The translations under genes and the position numbers were made by a program. A model generated the notes under the pieces. That model searched no databases and was not told where the DNA came from. It was given only the letters and a program-made list of their open reading frames with translations. Below, piece by piece: positions 1 to 36,900 of a stretch of DNA of 64,000 bases. The stretch comes from Hirudinaria manillensis. Taxonomy: Eukaryota > Annelida > Clitellata > Hirudinida > Hirudinidae. The DNA is taken from positions 2,957,501-3,021,500 of the forward strand of contig CM067534.1 of NCBI GenBank assembly GCA_034509925.1. The letters are read 5' to 3'. Position 1 is the first letter of the stretch, and the number at the start of each line of letters is the position of its first letter.

Positions 1-3000
1 TTGATGATCATTTGTTAGTTAATTTATAAAATAATTACGTTGTTTTATTTTTAAATATGGATTAATAATTTATAAGTGATTCATAATAAATTTAGAATTC
101 ATATTTCATCTTTAAGTTACAACATTTGGTTATTTTACGTTCTTTATTTTACCATTTTATGGAAATTGTGTTATTTATTTTTAATTAATTTAAAATAATT
201 ATTAATTATTTTGAATAATTAATTATTAATATATAATAATGAATTAATAAATAATTCTTTAATAATCTAAAAATATTAAATTTGTTTTAGATTCAAAATT
301 CAATTTCCTCGTTCTGAGCCAATTTCAAGTTAATGTTTTATAAATTATTTTTTGTGTTTTTTTACTTATTTAAGAAAAAAAGTTGATTTAATATTTTCTT
401 TCATCGTTGCATTTTTTAAAAATATTTTTATCAATAATTGGAAATTCCTCTGAAATTGTCCTGATGTCGTAAAACCTTTGTTGTTGTTGTTGTTTTGTAT
501 GCAAACAAGTTCAAAGGTCAGGCCAGTCTGGTTAAGTTTGAAACGGGTTATGAAAATTTTTCAAGAATTTAATCATTTTTAAAAAACAAATAATAAATTA
601 ATTTTTAAAAATATTTAAAGAGGTCAATCCTTTTAATTGGTGAGAGTTAATGGATTTTTATTTAAGGTCAACGTTCAAAGGTCGTGGCCCATAATGAGGA
701 ATGCTTATTATACAAGCTTTGGTCTTCCAATATATTTTTAAAAAAATGTATGTCTCAAGAGATTTGGGATGGTTAAATTAACTTCAAAATAAAAATATAA
801 AATAAAATATGATGTTAGAAATTATAATAAATTATAATAATTTATTAAATATTCAATGGTTATGATAAGACCTTCTAAAAGATTCCCTATTGGTGCCTTG
901 TAACTATTCGTCTTTTTTTTATATTTAATGTTTTTATTTTGGATTAAACGTGACTTAATATCATACTAAAGTAATTTATTATTAAGAATATCACTTTATC
1001 GATGTAACTATAATAATTATAAAATTATATTATGAAATTATACTGTAAAACATTTTAAATGACATTCAGCTATAATAAGAAGCTATTATGTCATAATACT
1101 AGTGAATTTAAATCTTTCAGACCATGCAGAGCACAAATAACCATGGAACCCATCCAAGTACTTATCGCAAGAGTTTATGAGGTTATACCCAAAAAGGCTT
1201 GCATAAAAAGGTCAGGTCCAATATTTTGACCTTATTCAGAGTACATGGTCCACTTCATGTCTTAGTTGAAAGAATAAAAAAAAAAAATAATTATTATTTA
1301 AATTACGGGTATAATTTTTTTTTAAATTATAAATTTAATTTAGTTTTATCAGTAAATTACCTTAATTAAATTATCATTTACATTACATCTATTATCTCAA
1401 TTACACATTATCATTTATATTGTATATATTATCTTAATTATGTAATATCATTTATAATATATTATTATCACATTGTTTACAAAATTAAACGTATTTCAAG
1501 TTAGTATATTGTAAACTCGAGGATTAGCATTCATAAACGATTTTAAACCGACTATAATATCACAGTTAAACACTAAAATCTTATGTCTTATAAACTGTGT
1601 CATTACAGATCAAATAGTTATACAGATATATCTGTACATCCAATAACCCCAAAGGGTACGAAATGGCCTACTACATAAGGGATGCATTGACAGAACATTT
1701 AACTTATTTTTTTAAATTTAATTACATTTTCATCCCTCTCCTGATGTAGGTGATGGTAAAATTATGGAATGGAGCGACTTCTGGTGAACTAATTGGAAAC
1801 AAGAGGTGACGACTGAAATATAATCATTGGAAATTATGATGACGATGATAATGATGATGATGATGGCGGCGACGATAATGAAAATTACATGCAAGTAGTT
1901 AAAGTTAAAGAAAAGTCAAGAATTGTCGAAGCTAAAACGGTTGAAATATTTTATCAATCGATGAACAAATAAATAACTTTTAATTTCGCAAATTTAGTGA
2001 GATATTATTTTCTCTTGAGTCTATCTGAGAATCTATCTATGAGTTTATCATGAACTAGTATTGATAATGATAGCAATCAGTACAAGTATTGTTGTTATAA
2101 TAACACCAACAACATCCTCTGCGACAACGACATCAACAACAACAGACTGATTGTGACCGCACAAGTCAGTACAAGTACAATGACTTTGTACTCTGCCACC
2201 GTGAAATGAATTTTACAGTCGGACGTAATCATGACAAATGACTTGTCCTTTTGCGGCCTGAGCAGATAAATATTAATAACCACTCGTGAATATTTATAGC
2301 CTCCGGGGAAAACCAGACGACCCGCCATCGATAAACACGTATCAGAGGACATCATTACTTTATGAGTCTCCGAGCTAAATTTGGCTAGCATAATTATTTA
2401 GGCCGGCTTTTGATTGGTCGGTTATTATGTTATGTCCAGGTGGCATATCTAGATAGCATATTGTTTATGATAATTTATGTTAATTTATTTTTTTAAAGGT
2501 ATGTTAATCGGATTATTACTTGGATGAACTCTAAAGGCTGAGAAATGCTAATCGCTTATTGAGTCTCATTTCAATTATGATTCATTTGGAACTATAGCAG
2601 CATTTATTATAGGTAATAATAATATTATTATAAATGTTTTCTATTTTTGTAATGATAATGATAATAATTATTATTATTGTTATAATTATAAATAATAATT
2701 ATTAATATTATAATTATAATTATCAATATTATTAATTATAATAATAATATTAATAATGTTATTTATAATTATAACTATAATAATAATAATAATTTTTTTT
2801 TTAATTTTTAATTTCATGAAATATTAAATTTGCCAAATGCAAGAAAACTGTTAAAATAGGATATTCATAAACTGCTCTTTTTTTTTGGCAGCTGTTTCGA
2901 CCAACGGACATAATTATGGTTTATAACATGCCTGGCAGTACATTTATTTATTTCTTCATTCATTCGTGGTAACATGACAGCATAACACAACCACCATCAC

Positions 3001-4157
3001 TACCATCATCAGCATCATCATCATCATAACCACCATAACAACAACAACAACGATGACCTCGACAACATAGTTTTTATTAATATTAATATTATGTTAATTA
3101 TAACAACAATAATAATTTAGCAACACCAGCAACAATATCAACAACAACATCGGCATACAAGTTATTCGCATGATCTCATCTAAGCCACTTTCACTCTCAC
3201 AAGACCCCATCCTCCACCCACCACTCCACCTCCATCCCCCACCCCAACCTACCCCAACCCACCCCCATCCTCCACAACAAACCCACCTCCAACGCGCCCC
3301 ATGTAATCCGGATTTTCCGGTGCGAAGATGTAAAGATTACGAACGGAATGTAATTTCTACTCTGACCGATTCTTTTATTTTTCTAACAAAGTGAAGAGCT
3401 GGCAAAATTGAAATTTATTTGCTGGCAAAATTTTTAAACCGGATTCCGATTCCATGAAACTTAATTTTAAAAATTTAAATAATATTAATAATATTATTAA
3501 AAATATAAAACATTATTAAATAAACTCATTTTAAATAATAATAACAATTGATATAATAATAATAGCTACTAATAATAATATTGTCCTACAACACGGTCCA
3601 ATTACAAAACTGTTGAATTATTATTAGCAATAACTGTTGTTGTTACCATTAATTATATCATTCTATTAAACATAAATAACTTAAATTAAATAATTTAATA
3701 TAAAAAATATAGAAAAAATTAATAAAATTAATTATTCTAATATAATTTAATATAAAATAATTGTAAAAAATTAAATCAAGGGGAATAAATTTAAAAATAA
3801 AAAGATTTATTCTAGTTAAAAATTCGTACTGATTAACCTCTCACAAATCAAACTCACTTCTGCCAATAATGAAATAATGAATCAATCCACTGTTAATTAT
3901 GAAAATATAATAATAATAATAATTATCATTATAACAATAATAATAATATTTATAATTATTATAACATTAATAATAACCTTATTATCAAAATACTAAACAA
4001 GGTATCAGATAATATCACGGCACAAGTTTAAACTCCTAAAGCAAACGTACGCACACACACAAACATATTAGCGCGTCGGATCAATAATATAATAAGCTAG
4101 GCCCGGGTACACCCGATACGAAAACCCCCATGCAGGTCAAAGTTCAAAGGTAACAGG
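1..4157. other. AT-rich flank downstream of the dopamine receptor gene; no supported gene
   Basis: The stretch is mostly A/T with ATT-type microsatellites, (GAT)n near 1843-1862 and (CAT)n near 2996-3030. I find no open frame with recognisable protein character. An ORF on the minus strand at 2095-2391 has no family signature. Visible points of interest are AAGGTCA-type half sites (511-520, 664-684, about 1207), a DR1-like AGGTCA-A-AGTTCA at 4134-4146 and a C-rich strand at 3176-3300. Part of this flank is probably 3' UTR and downstream sequence of the minus-strand receptor. An AATAAA on the minus strand at 3806-3811 is one possible poly(A) signal. Confidence 0.5.
3235..3266 (-). other. Potential G-quadruplex (minus strand)
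   Basis: The plus strand carries C-runs of 5, 4, 2, 4, 3 and 5 bases separated by one or two bases. The minus strand therefore has at least four closely spaced G-tracts of three or more. This fits a G4 pattern and is striking in such an AT-rich region. Function is inferred only. Confidence 0.5.
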
Positions 4158-28554
<24,397 letters not shown>

Positions 28555-28665
28555 GTTTTCAATTTTCAGCGTCAGATTTTAACAGAGAGTTCTTGAAGAA
28601 CTGGAAAAGTAGATTAAGAGCTTAGTGTTGTTATTACTATTATTATGATTATTATTATTGTTATG

Positions 28666-28713
<48 letters not shown>

Positions 28714-30991
28714 TTCATTTTATTTTATTTTTGTATGGAAATGGTTTAAAATTGTTATCATATGATATTATTTTGCTATAATTTGTGTTTTCAATCCTGG
28801 CAACTTGTTAATTATAAAATCTTAAAAATATAATTATATTATAATAATATCATAATTCAAAATATGATTAAATGATGAAAACGAATTACAAAAATTAAAA
28901 TATAACACCGTCTTAAAATATTCAATCGATGATTATTTGTCGCTCTATTGACATTCTATTCGTGGACAGTTTCAATTCAACGGAGGCAAAAGAAGCAGAC
29001 GACTCGAAAAGAAATAATTATTTTAAAAAAAAATGCATCGTCGATATTAAAGGAAGACCTATAAACAATAAGAAGCCACGTGTTTCCGGTTTCGATTTCA
29101 CTTTTTAAAAGTTTTCCAGTTGTTCTGGTTTCGTTATCAAATTATTGTTATTTCGTTCCAATATTTTAATAACCATTTTCCAAAAGATATTTTAACAATT
29201 GAATAATTTAACAATTAAAATTTATTTTTAAAAAAATGGTATCAATAATTGCATATAAAAATAATTGCAAATAAAAATCTATTCATAATACTTGTTCACA
29301 TGTCAATGCAGTGCTAGAAACAATATTAACATAATATCCATTGTAGCTATAATTTCCATATTACATGAATTTGTATAGCAAAGCTATCATAAAATTTCTC
29401 AAAGTCTGTTCGGATATAAGTGGAAATGGGTGTTACTAACCTCCAATTGACCTGTTGGTATCAGTTTAAAACGACTGATCAAAGCTATCAAATAATTTGA
29501 TGAAAAGCGATTAATCTACTTTAAAACTAGTCTATTAATGATCTATTAATCTAAAATATTGCTGTAACATTATTATTGTTATAATTTATTAACGCGTTAA
29601 TGATAATTCGATTAATAATGAAACTATTAAGAGACCAGTCTTTCTAAAAAGATATTCAATTATCAAAGCCAGATTTTACTTATAAAGTTTGTGACGTTGG
29701 AAATTGTTGAAATAAAAATCGACCTGGTTCACCCTTTTATATCCAGAAACGTGTCCCTCTCTTTTCCAGGCATCATCTCTCTTTCCCCTGATCTATTCCT
29801 CCGTCTGCTTTTCGTTCAATTATCTCCACTACAATATTTCTATTGGCTAAAGTCCAGACACATGCCATATGATTACATCTTGATACTGTCAAAGCCATCT
29901 CTAGAAGATTGGCCATGGTCTTTCAATATGAGACGCATTCAAGACTGACAATCGATCGATACTTTAGAGTTGGTCGCCTCATTTAACCACGACCTAAATG
30001 CGGTCAATTCTTCGGACGAAACTCTTAAAAATAGCCTAGTCACGGAACGGGCAACGATGCGTGAAGGCGAAAGAAGAGCTGGAGGTCTCGGAGTCAATCA
30101 AGCGTGACCGAACGATCCAAAGACTCGAAAGTAATCGCTGATGCGTGAAAGTCCGCCCGATGTGTCAACAAGCACGAAGCAAGTGCTGCTTTCTATCGAA
30201 CAGAAAGTTTTTTAAGTCATTTTTTTCTTTGACAAACACAGAATTTTAAAACTTGTACGCATCTTTTGCAAATCATTTTTGACCATTTATTTGAAAGTTA
30301 AGTTTATGTCTTTGCAAATAAGTCACCTCGATGTATTATTAGCAATGGCCTAAACTTCACACATAATTTTCCTCATTTTAGAATCAAATAAGTCTTATTT
30401 TTTATTCGGTATTTTCGAAGAGCTAAAAAATGATTTTTTTAGCGATGGAATCGATCATTTCCTGTCAAATTTGTTCAAGAATTAATTCAAATTAAATTGG
30501 TTAATTAGAACCCTAACCCTAAGCCCTAAGCTCTAACCCTAGGTCCTAACCCTAACCCTAACTCTAAGAAATGACAAAATAATAAAATAATTGAATAAGT
30601 TCAGTTTCTCAATCGCGGACCAATTGAGTAGCACAAACTCCGAAAAAAAATCTCCTACGAATATAGAGCATTGGAAAACATCTAAGATAGAAATTACAAC
30701 ATAAGTAACATAAGTGCATCTCTCCAACGTATATTTCAAAATTTGTTCGTAAAATAATTTAATAATAATGATAATTCAGTTTATTACAGTGGCGTATGTC
30801 AAGTGAACTTTAAGGCCACTGAATGAAGCGAGGGAAATTTATCGATTTTATTAGAATTAAGTAATAATCATAAGAAAAGATACCGGATAAGAACAAAGAA
30901 ATGAATTGAAAACTCATATATTAAACTTTTATCAAATTTATTGAAAAATTCAAAAATAAATTTACCGTTCGATTCAATATTTGATCGACTT
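28555..30991. other. Intergenic region between the dopamine receptor and the LRR pair
   Basis: It holds (ATT)n at about 28620-28715, AT-rich sequence and a moderately GC-richer patch at about 29740-30190 with no coherent reading frame that I can identify. The receptor promoter should lie at its left end. The 3' UTR of the first LRR gene lies at its right end (AATAAA on the minus strand at 30937-30942). Confidence 0.5.
30509..30567. repeat. Degenerate interstitial CCCTAA repeat
   Basis: About nine CCCTAA-like units, several altered (GCCCTAAG, CTCTAA, GTCCTAA). The decay indicates an old insertion or repair scar. Confidence 0.8.
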
Positions 30992-33900
30992 TTATCCATC
31001 GTATTCGATCACCTTCCTGTGCCCTAAGCTGTTGTCTTTCGTAAATTGCAAAATATCTGACATAATGTCTCTTATTTCAGCATTAAATAAATTTTGCTCT
31101 ACGTATCTCTGGCAAAACTGAAACAATTTTAACGGTATATTTATAATATATCTATTTATTTAAAGTATTAAAGTACAAATGGAATTAGATCTAATTAATA
31201 GTTCAATCAATAATTAAATTAATTAATTAAGCAATTTATAACCGAACCTTTACAAACTCGTCGCTCATGTAGGTGAATCCTTTTAATGTCTTGTAAATAT
31301 AACTGAATCTTACCATCAGTTTCTTAATCACGGACCTGTTCAAATCTTTGCGAATGAAAGACAACAGGAAATGAAGGATGTAATTGCGGACCATCTATGC
31401 AAATTTAAAAAATTCAGTTATATTATATTATATTATATTATATTATATTATATTATATTATATTATATTATATTATATTATATTATATTATATTACATTA
31501 CATTATATTATATTATATTATATTATATTATATTATATTATATTATATTATATTATATTACATTACATTACATTACATTACATTACATTACATTACATTA
31601 CATTACATTACATTACATTACATTACATTACATTACATTACATTACATTACATTACATTACATTACATTACATTACATTACGTTACGTTACATTACATTA
31701 CATTACATTACATTACATTACATTACATTACATTACATTACATTACATTACATTACATTACATTACATTACATTACATTACATTACATTACATTACATTA
31801 CATTACATTACATTACATTACATTACATTACATTACATTACATTACATTACATTACATTACATTACATTACATTACATTACATTACATTACATTACATTA
31901 CATTACATTACATTACATTACATTACATTACATTACATTACATTACATTACATTACATTACATTACATTACATTACATTACATTACATTACATTACATTA
32001 CATTACATTACATTACATTACATTACATTACATTACATTACATTACATTACATTACATTACATTACATTACATTACATTACATTACATTACATTACATTA
32101 CATTATATTATATTATATTATATTATATTATATCGCTATCGTCGATCGCCCTGTACAGCAGAAGCACACGGTTGAGGCTGCCCCTCAGATCCATCGTTGA
32201 AGAATATAAAATTAGCAAAATCAGAACTCAATGGTCGCTCAACAACTCCAGTGACAGCAGGGTCCGCGACGTCATGCCGCAACTCCGCTCAGGAAGGAAA
32301 TTCAGAGCCCAGGAAGAAATTGAGGAATCCGAGGCAATCCTAGCCTTCGAGGAGAAAAGAGGACCCGTGCAGGTAGACCGCCATGGAGTCGGATGGAACC
32401 ATTTTCCAAGATGGTCCACAGCGAATGTGCAGACAAAAGCCGCCATGATAATCCAAGAGAGAAGGCGAGAGATGGAGACCGAAAGGATTGCGCTGGCAGT
32501 GCAGCAAAGCCAGCAAGGACAGTGGACAACCTGGGAAGACGTCATCCAAAGATCCATCACATGGAAAGACATTTGGAAAAAGTCTCCCCTCCGCTTGGCA
32601 TTCCTCATAAGGTCGGTCTACGACGTGCTCCCTTCCGGGTCCAACTTGCAGAAGTGGGGGATGGTTCAAGACGCCAGCTGCGAGCTCTGCGGAGGTGAAC
32701 AGTCACTCCGGCACGTGCTCTCATCATGCACGTACGCCCTTGCTCACGGTCGCTACACTTGGCGACATAACCAAGTCCTGCAGGTCGTGGTCGAGGCGGC
32801 TAAGACGGCATGCTCCCAGGCAAATGCCCGAGAAATCGCGGCACCAAGAAGAATGTACTTCTTAAGAGAGGGCTCAACACAGCACCGCAAAAGGAACATG
32901 GCCCAAATGAGGGACTTGCTGTCCACAGCCAAAGACTGGACAGTTGCGGCAGACCTGCAGGGAGAAAGGCACTACCACCAGGTGATACAAGAGAGCGGCA
33001 AGCGGCCTGATCTGGTGCTGGCGTCGGCAGCAACCGATTCCGTCATTATCGTAGAGCTGACGGTCCCATGGGAGGACCGAATTGATGTCAGCAATGCTCT
33101 GAAGAGCGACCGTTATGAAGAGCTGAGGATGGATTTAGAGGGGAAAGGTTATAGCGCCCGTGTGTTACCAATAGAAGTCGGAGCGAGAGGGCTGGTAGGC
33201 AAGTCTACATACGCCTTTCTCAGGAAGATAGGCCTTTCAAACAGGCAAACAAAACAGTTCGTCCAGAAAATAGCCGAGTCCGCAGAATCGGCTTCTCACT
33301 GGATCTGGACAACGAAGGACCGAAGGTAAGCCTCAGACACGGCGAGGCTAGTCGTCCCTGTCCACTCCACCAAAACAGGGACTCCAGTGTAAGACCAGGA
33401 AAGAGACACCCCGGACGGCATTCACACCAAAGTGATATAAGAAGTGCCGTAACGGCTACTTTGACGGTTTTTCGGACGGCGGAGCCCTCGCGGAATTTTT
33501 CGTAAAATGGCGGTGCGAGTATTGTTTGTTTGTCGGAAGTCGTTGTCTGGTTATCGGAAGAAAGTATCTGGCAGGGACATCCGCTTGATCAACGGATGCG
33601 GCCCAGCCCCCGAGAGTGTCAGGATTCAGGGCCGAAACACTTGTAGAAGGGGCCATTCCTCTGAAGATCCCTGTCAGAACGCTCGTTCAAGAGTTTCTAT
33701 TAATACTCCAAGGCGTTGGCCATTTGACGCTCGGGAAAAGACCGAGGGACAACCAGGAAAGACCGGTGACGACCGGGAAAGACCGGTGGCATCTCGGAAA
33801 GACGAGGTCGCCCATGGCCCAGCAAGTCAGGTGCGACAAATCACTCCTGCTACCTCAACGACTACCGAAATATGCCCTCAGGGTTCCTACCGAAAGGAGA

Positions 33901-36900
33901 GGGAGAATGATGAACCCATCACTGGACCTACGGATTTTGACCGGCCTGTTACAACAATCACCGATTTTAGGACTGCCCTGGACAATGGCGCGCCAGGCAG
34001 CAGGTGTATTTGCGGGAAATCTTTTGCTTCAAGGAAGGGAATGAAGATCCATCAGACAAAAATGGGTTGCATTGAGAGACAGCGTCCTGTCGCGCAAGAG
34101 CCGACACATAAAACGCCGAACGACACCGGGCAGGAGGCACACCACAGTCCCGAGTTGGTTCGAGTCTCTCTTCCAGCACCAGACCCAGTCAGGCAAAGGA
34201 TCAAATTTCCTCCAAGCAAAGACATGAAAGTGTGGCAAGAACTGGATGGCAATCTCGCAACCGGCCTCAAGAGAGTGATGAAAAGAGAAGGCACTATGAA
34301 GAGCTTCTCCGATTTCATCTACGCTTCCTGCCTAGAGAAGTTCGGGTCTGTCGAAGTCAAGCGCCCCACAAAACCCAAAGAATCCAGGCGGCAGATCGAG
34401 CTACGAAATTTGAAGCGCGAGAAAAGGGTCCTTCGCAGCAGATGGAAGAGTTCGGGTGAGGCCGAAAAGGCCGGATTGATGGTGCTGTGGGAGGAGGTCA
34501 AAGGAAGAATCAACACCCTCCGTCAAGCAGAAAGGGCGAGACAAAAGAGGTACGAGAGAAGGCGAGCAAGACAAGAATTTTTCAGTGATCCGTATCGCTA
34601 CGGGAGGTCACTGCTCGAACCACCAAAATCAGGGACTCTTGCTGCTTCAAGGGCGGAGCTAGAAGCACACCTCACCAAGACGTACACCGATGCTCTTCGC
34701 AGCACACCGCTTCCTCAGAGAACTGAGGTTCTGGAAGCACCTTTCCCGGATCATCCATTTCAAGAGGCAGCTCCATCGATCGAGGAGGTTAAGGGAGTCG
34801 TGAAGAAGGCAAGAAACCGCTCCGCGCCCGGGCCCAACGGGATCCCATATCTGCTTTACAAGAGATGCCCAAGAACGCTCAAGCTGCTCCACACAATAAT
34901 AGTTTCCACCTGGGTCAATGCCGCAGTCGACAACGAATGGAAAGTAGCGGAAGGTGTGTACATTCCGAAAGAAAAGGAATCTAAGCACATAAACCAGTTC
35001 AGGCCTATTTCGTTGTTGAATGTCGAAGGGAAAATCTATTTCTCATGTCTAGCGGCAAGGCTGACTACGTTCATGATAACAAACAAGTACATCGACACAG
35101 CAGTTCAAAAGGGAGGCATCCCAGGTGTGCCGGGGTGCATCGAGCACACCGCAATGATATGGGAGGCGATCCAGAACGCAAAAAGGAACCAACTCAGTCT
35201 ACACGTCGTGTGGCTCGACCTGGCCAACGCCTATGGATCGGTGCCCCATCAACTCCTCTGGAAGACGTTAGAGATCCACCATGTTCCTGGAACGGTGATT
35301 GAGGTACTCAAGGAATACTTCAACGGTTTCGTGATGCGTTTTTCCACAAAAGATTGCACCACGTGTTGGATCCCTCTGCAGATCGGCATAGCCATGGGAT
35401 GTGCCATTTCTCCATCGCTGTTTGTGCTTGCCATTCAAGTCGTTCTAAATGCAGTGGGAGCTGAGATCCCCGAGATGCGTTTGGGTAAAGGGGTGTTTAT
35501 GCCTTCAGTAAAGGTTTTCATGGACGACACCACCATCGTTCTAAACAGGCAGCAGATTGTCCAAAGAGCCCTTGACAAGCTCAATGATCTACTCCAATGG
35601 TGTCGCATGGCTCTGAAGCCCGCAAAATCCCGGAGTCTTTCTCTCACAAGAGGGAGAGTTCGCAGCGACGTGTGCTTCACCGCCGGAGGACAACGCATTC
35701 CGACGGTCTCAGAAGAGCCAGTAAAGAGCTTGGGAAGAGTTTTTGACGTGTCCCTCCGCGACAAAAACCAGGAGGCAGCCACTGTCAGTAGGATGACCGA
35801 CGGTCTGAGAGCGATTGCAGAATCGCCGCTACAGGGCAGATTCAAAGTCTGGCTCCTGCAGTTCGTCCTGCTACCAAGACTGCTGTGGCCATTGACCATC
35901 TACGAAATAGGCCTGCAGTCGGTAGAAGAGATGGAAAGGAAAATAAATCGGTGTACGAGGAAATGGTTCGGGTTGCCGCCTTCGCTATCGTCGATCGCCC
36001 TGTACAGCAGAAGCACACGGTTGAGGCTGCCCCTCAGATCCATCGTTGAAGAATATAAAATTAGCAAAATCAGAACTCAATGGTCGCTCAACAACTCCAG
36101 TGACAGCAGGGTCCGCGACGTCATGCCGCAACTCCGCTCAGGAAGGAAATTCAGAGCCCAGGAAGAAATTGAGGAATCCGAGGCAATCCTAGCCTTCGAG
36201 GAGAAAAGAGGACCCGTGCAGGTAGACCGCCATGGAGTCGGATGGAACCATTTTCCAAGATGGTCCACAGCGAATGTGCAGACAAAAGCCGCCATGATAA
36301 TCCAAGAGAGAAGGCGAGAGATGGAGACCGAAAGGATTGCGCTGGCAGTGCAGCAAAGCCAGCAAGGACAGTGGACAACCTGGGAAGACGTCATCCAAAG
36401 ATCCATCACATGGAAAGACATTTGGAAAAAGTCTCCCCTCCGCTTGGCATTCCTCATAAGGTCGGTCTACGACGTGCTCCCTTCCGGGTCCAACTTGCAG
36501 AAGTGGGGGATGGTTCAAGACGCCAGCTGCGAGCTCTGCGGAGGTGAACAGTCACTCCGGCACGTGCTCTCATCATGCACGTACGCCCTTGCTCACGGTC
36601 GCTACACTTGGCGACATAACCAAGTCCTGCAGGTCGTGGTCGAGGCGGCTAAGACGGCATGCTCCCAGGCAAATGCCCGAGAAATCGCGGCACCAAGAAG
36701 AATGTACTTCTTAAGAGAGGGCTCAACACAGCACCGCAAAAGGAACATGGCCCAAATGAGGGACTTGCTGTCCACAGCCAAAGACTGGACAGTTGCGGCA
36801 GACCTGCAGGGAGAAAGGCACTACCACCAGGTGATACAAGAGAGCGGCAAGCGGCCTGATCTGGTGCTGGCGTCGGCAGCAACCGATTCCGTCATTATCG

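Noticed and set aside
2095..2391. 98-codon minus-strand frame
   Set aside because: No recognisable family, no splice context and a composition compatible with chance; it may overlap transcribed flank but I cannot support a gene.
29691..29948. 85-codon plus-strand frame in the intergenic region
   Set aside because: No homology that I recognise and no supporting signals.
31371..32132. Long open frame through the pentamer array reading as Tyr-Ile-Thr-Leu-His repeats, joined to the LINE fragment
   Set aside because: A five-base repeat with no stop is open in several frames by construction; there is no gene evidence and it is antisense in an intron.
32228..36882. Multiple minus-strand frames within the RLE elements
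   Set aside because: They are shadows of the LINE ORF and repeat exactly between the two copies.
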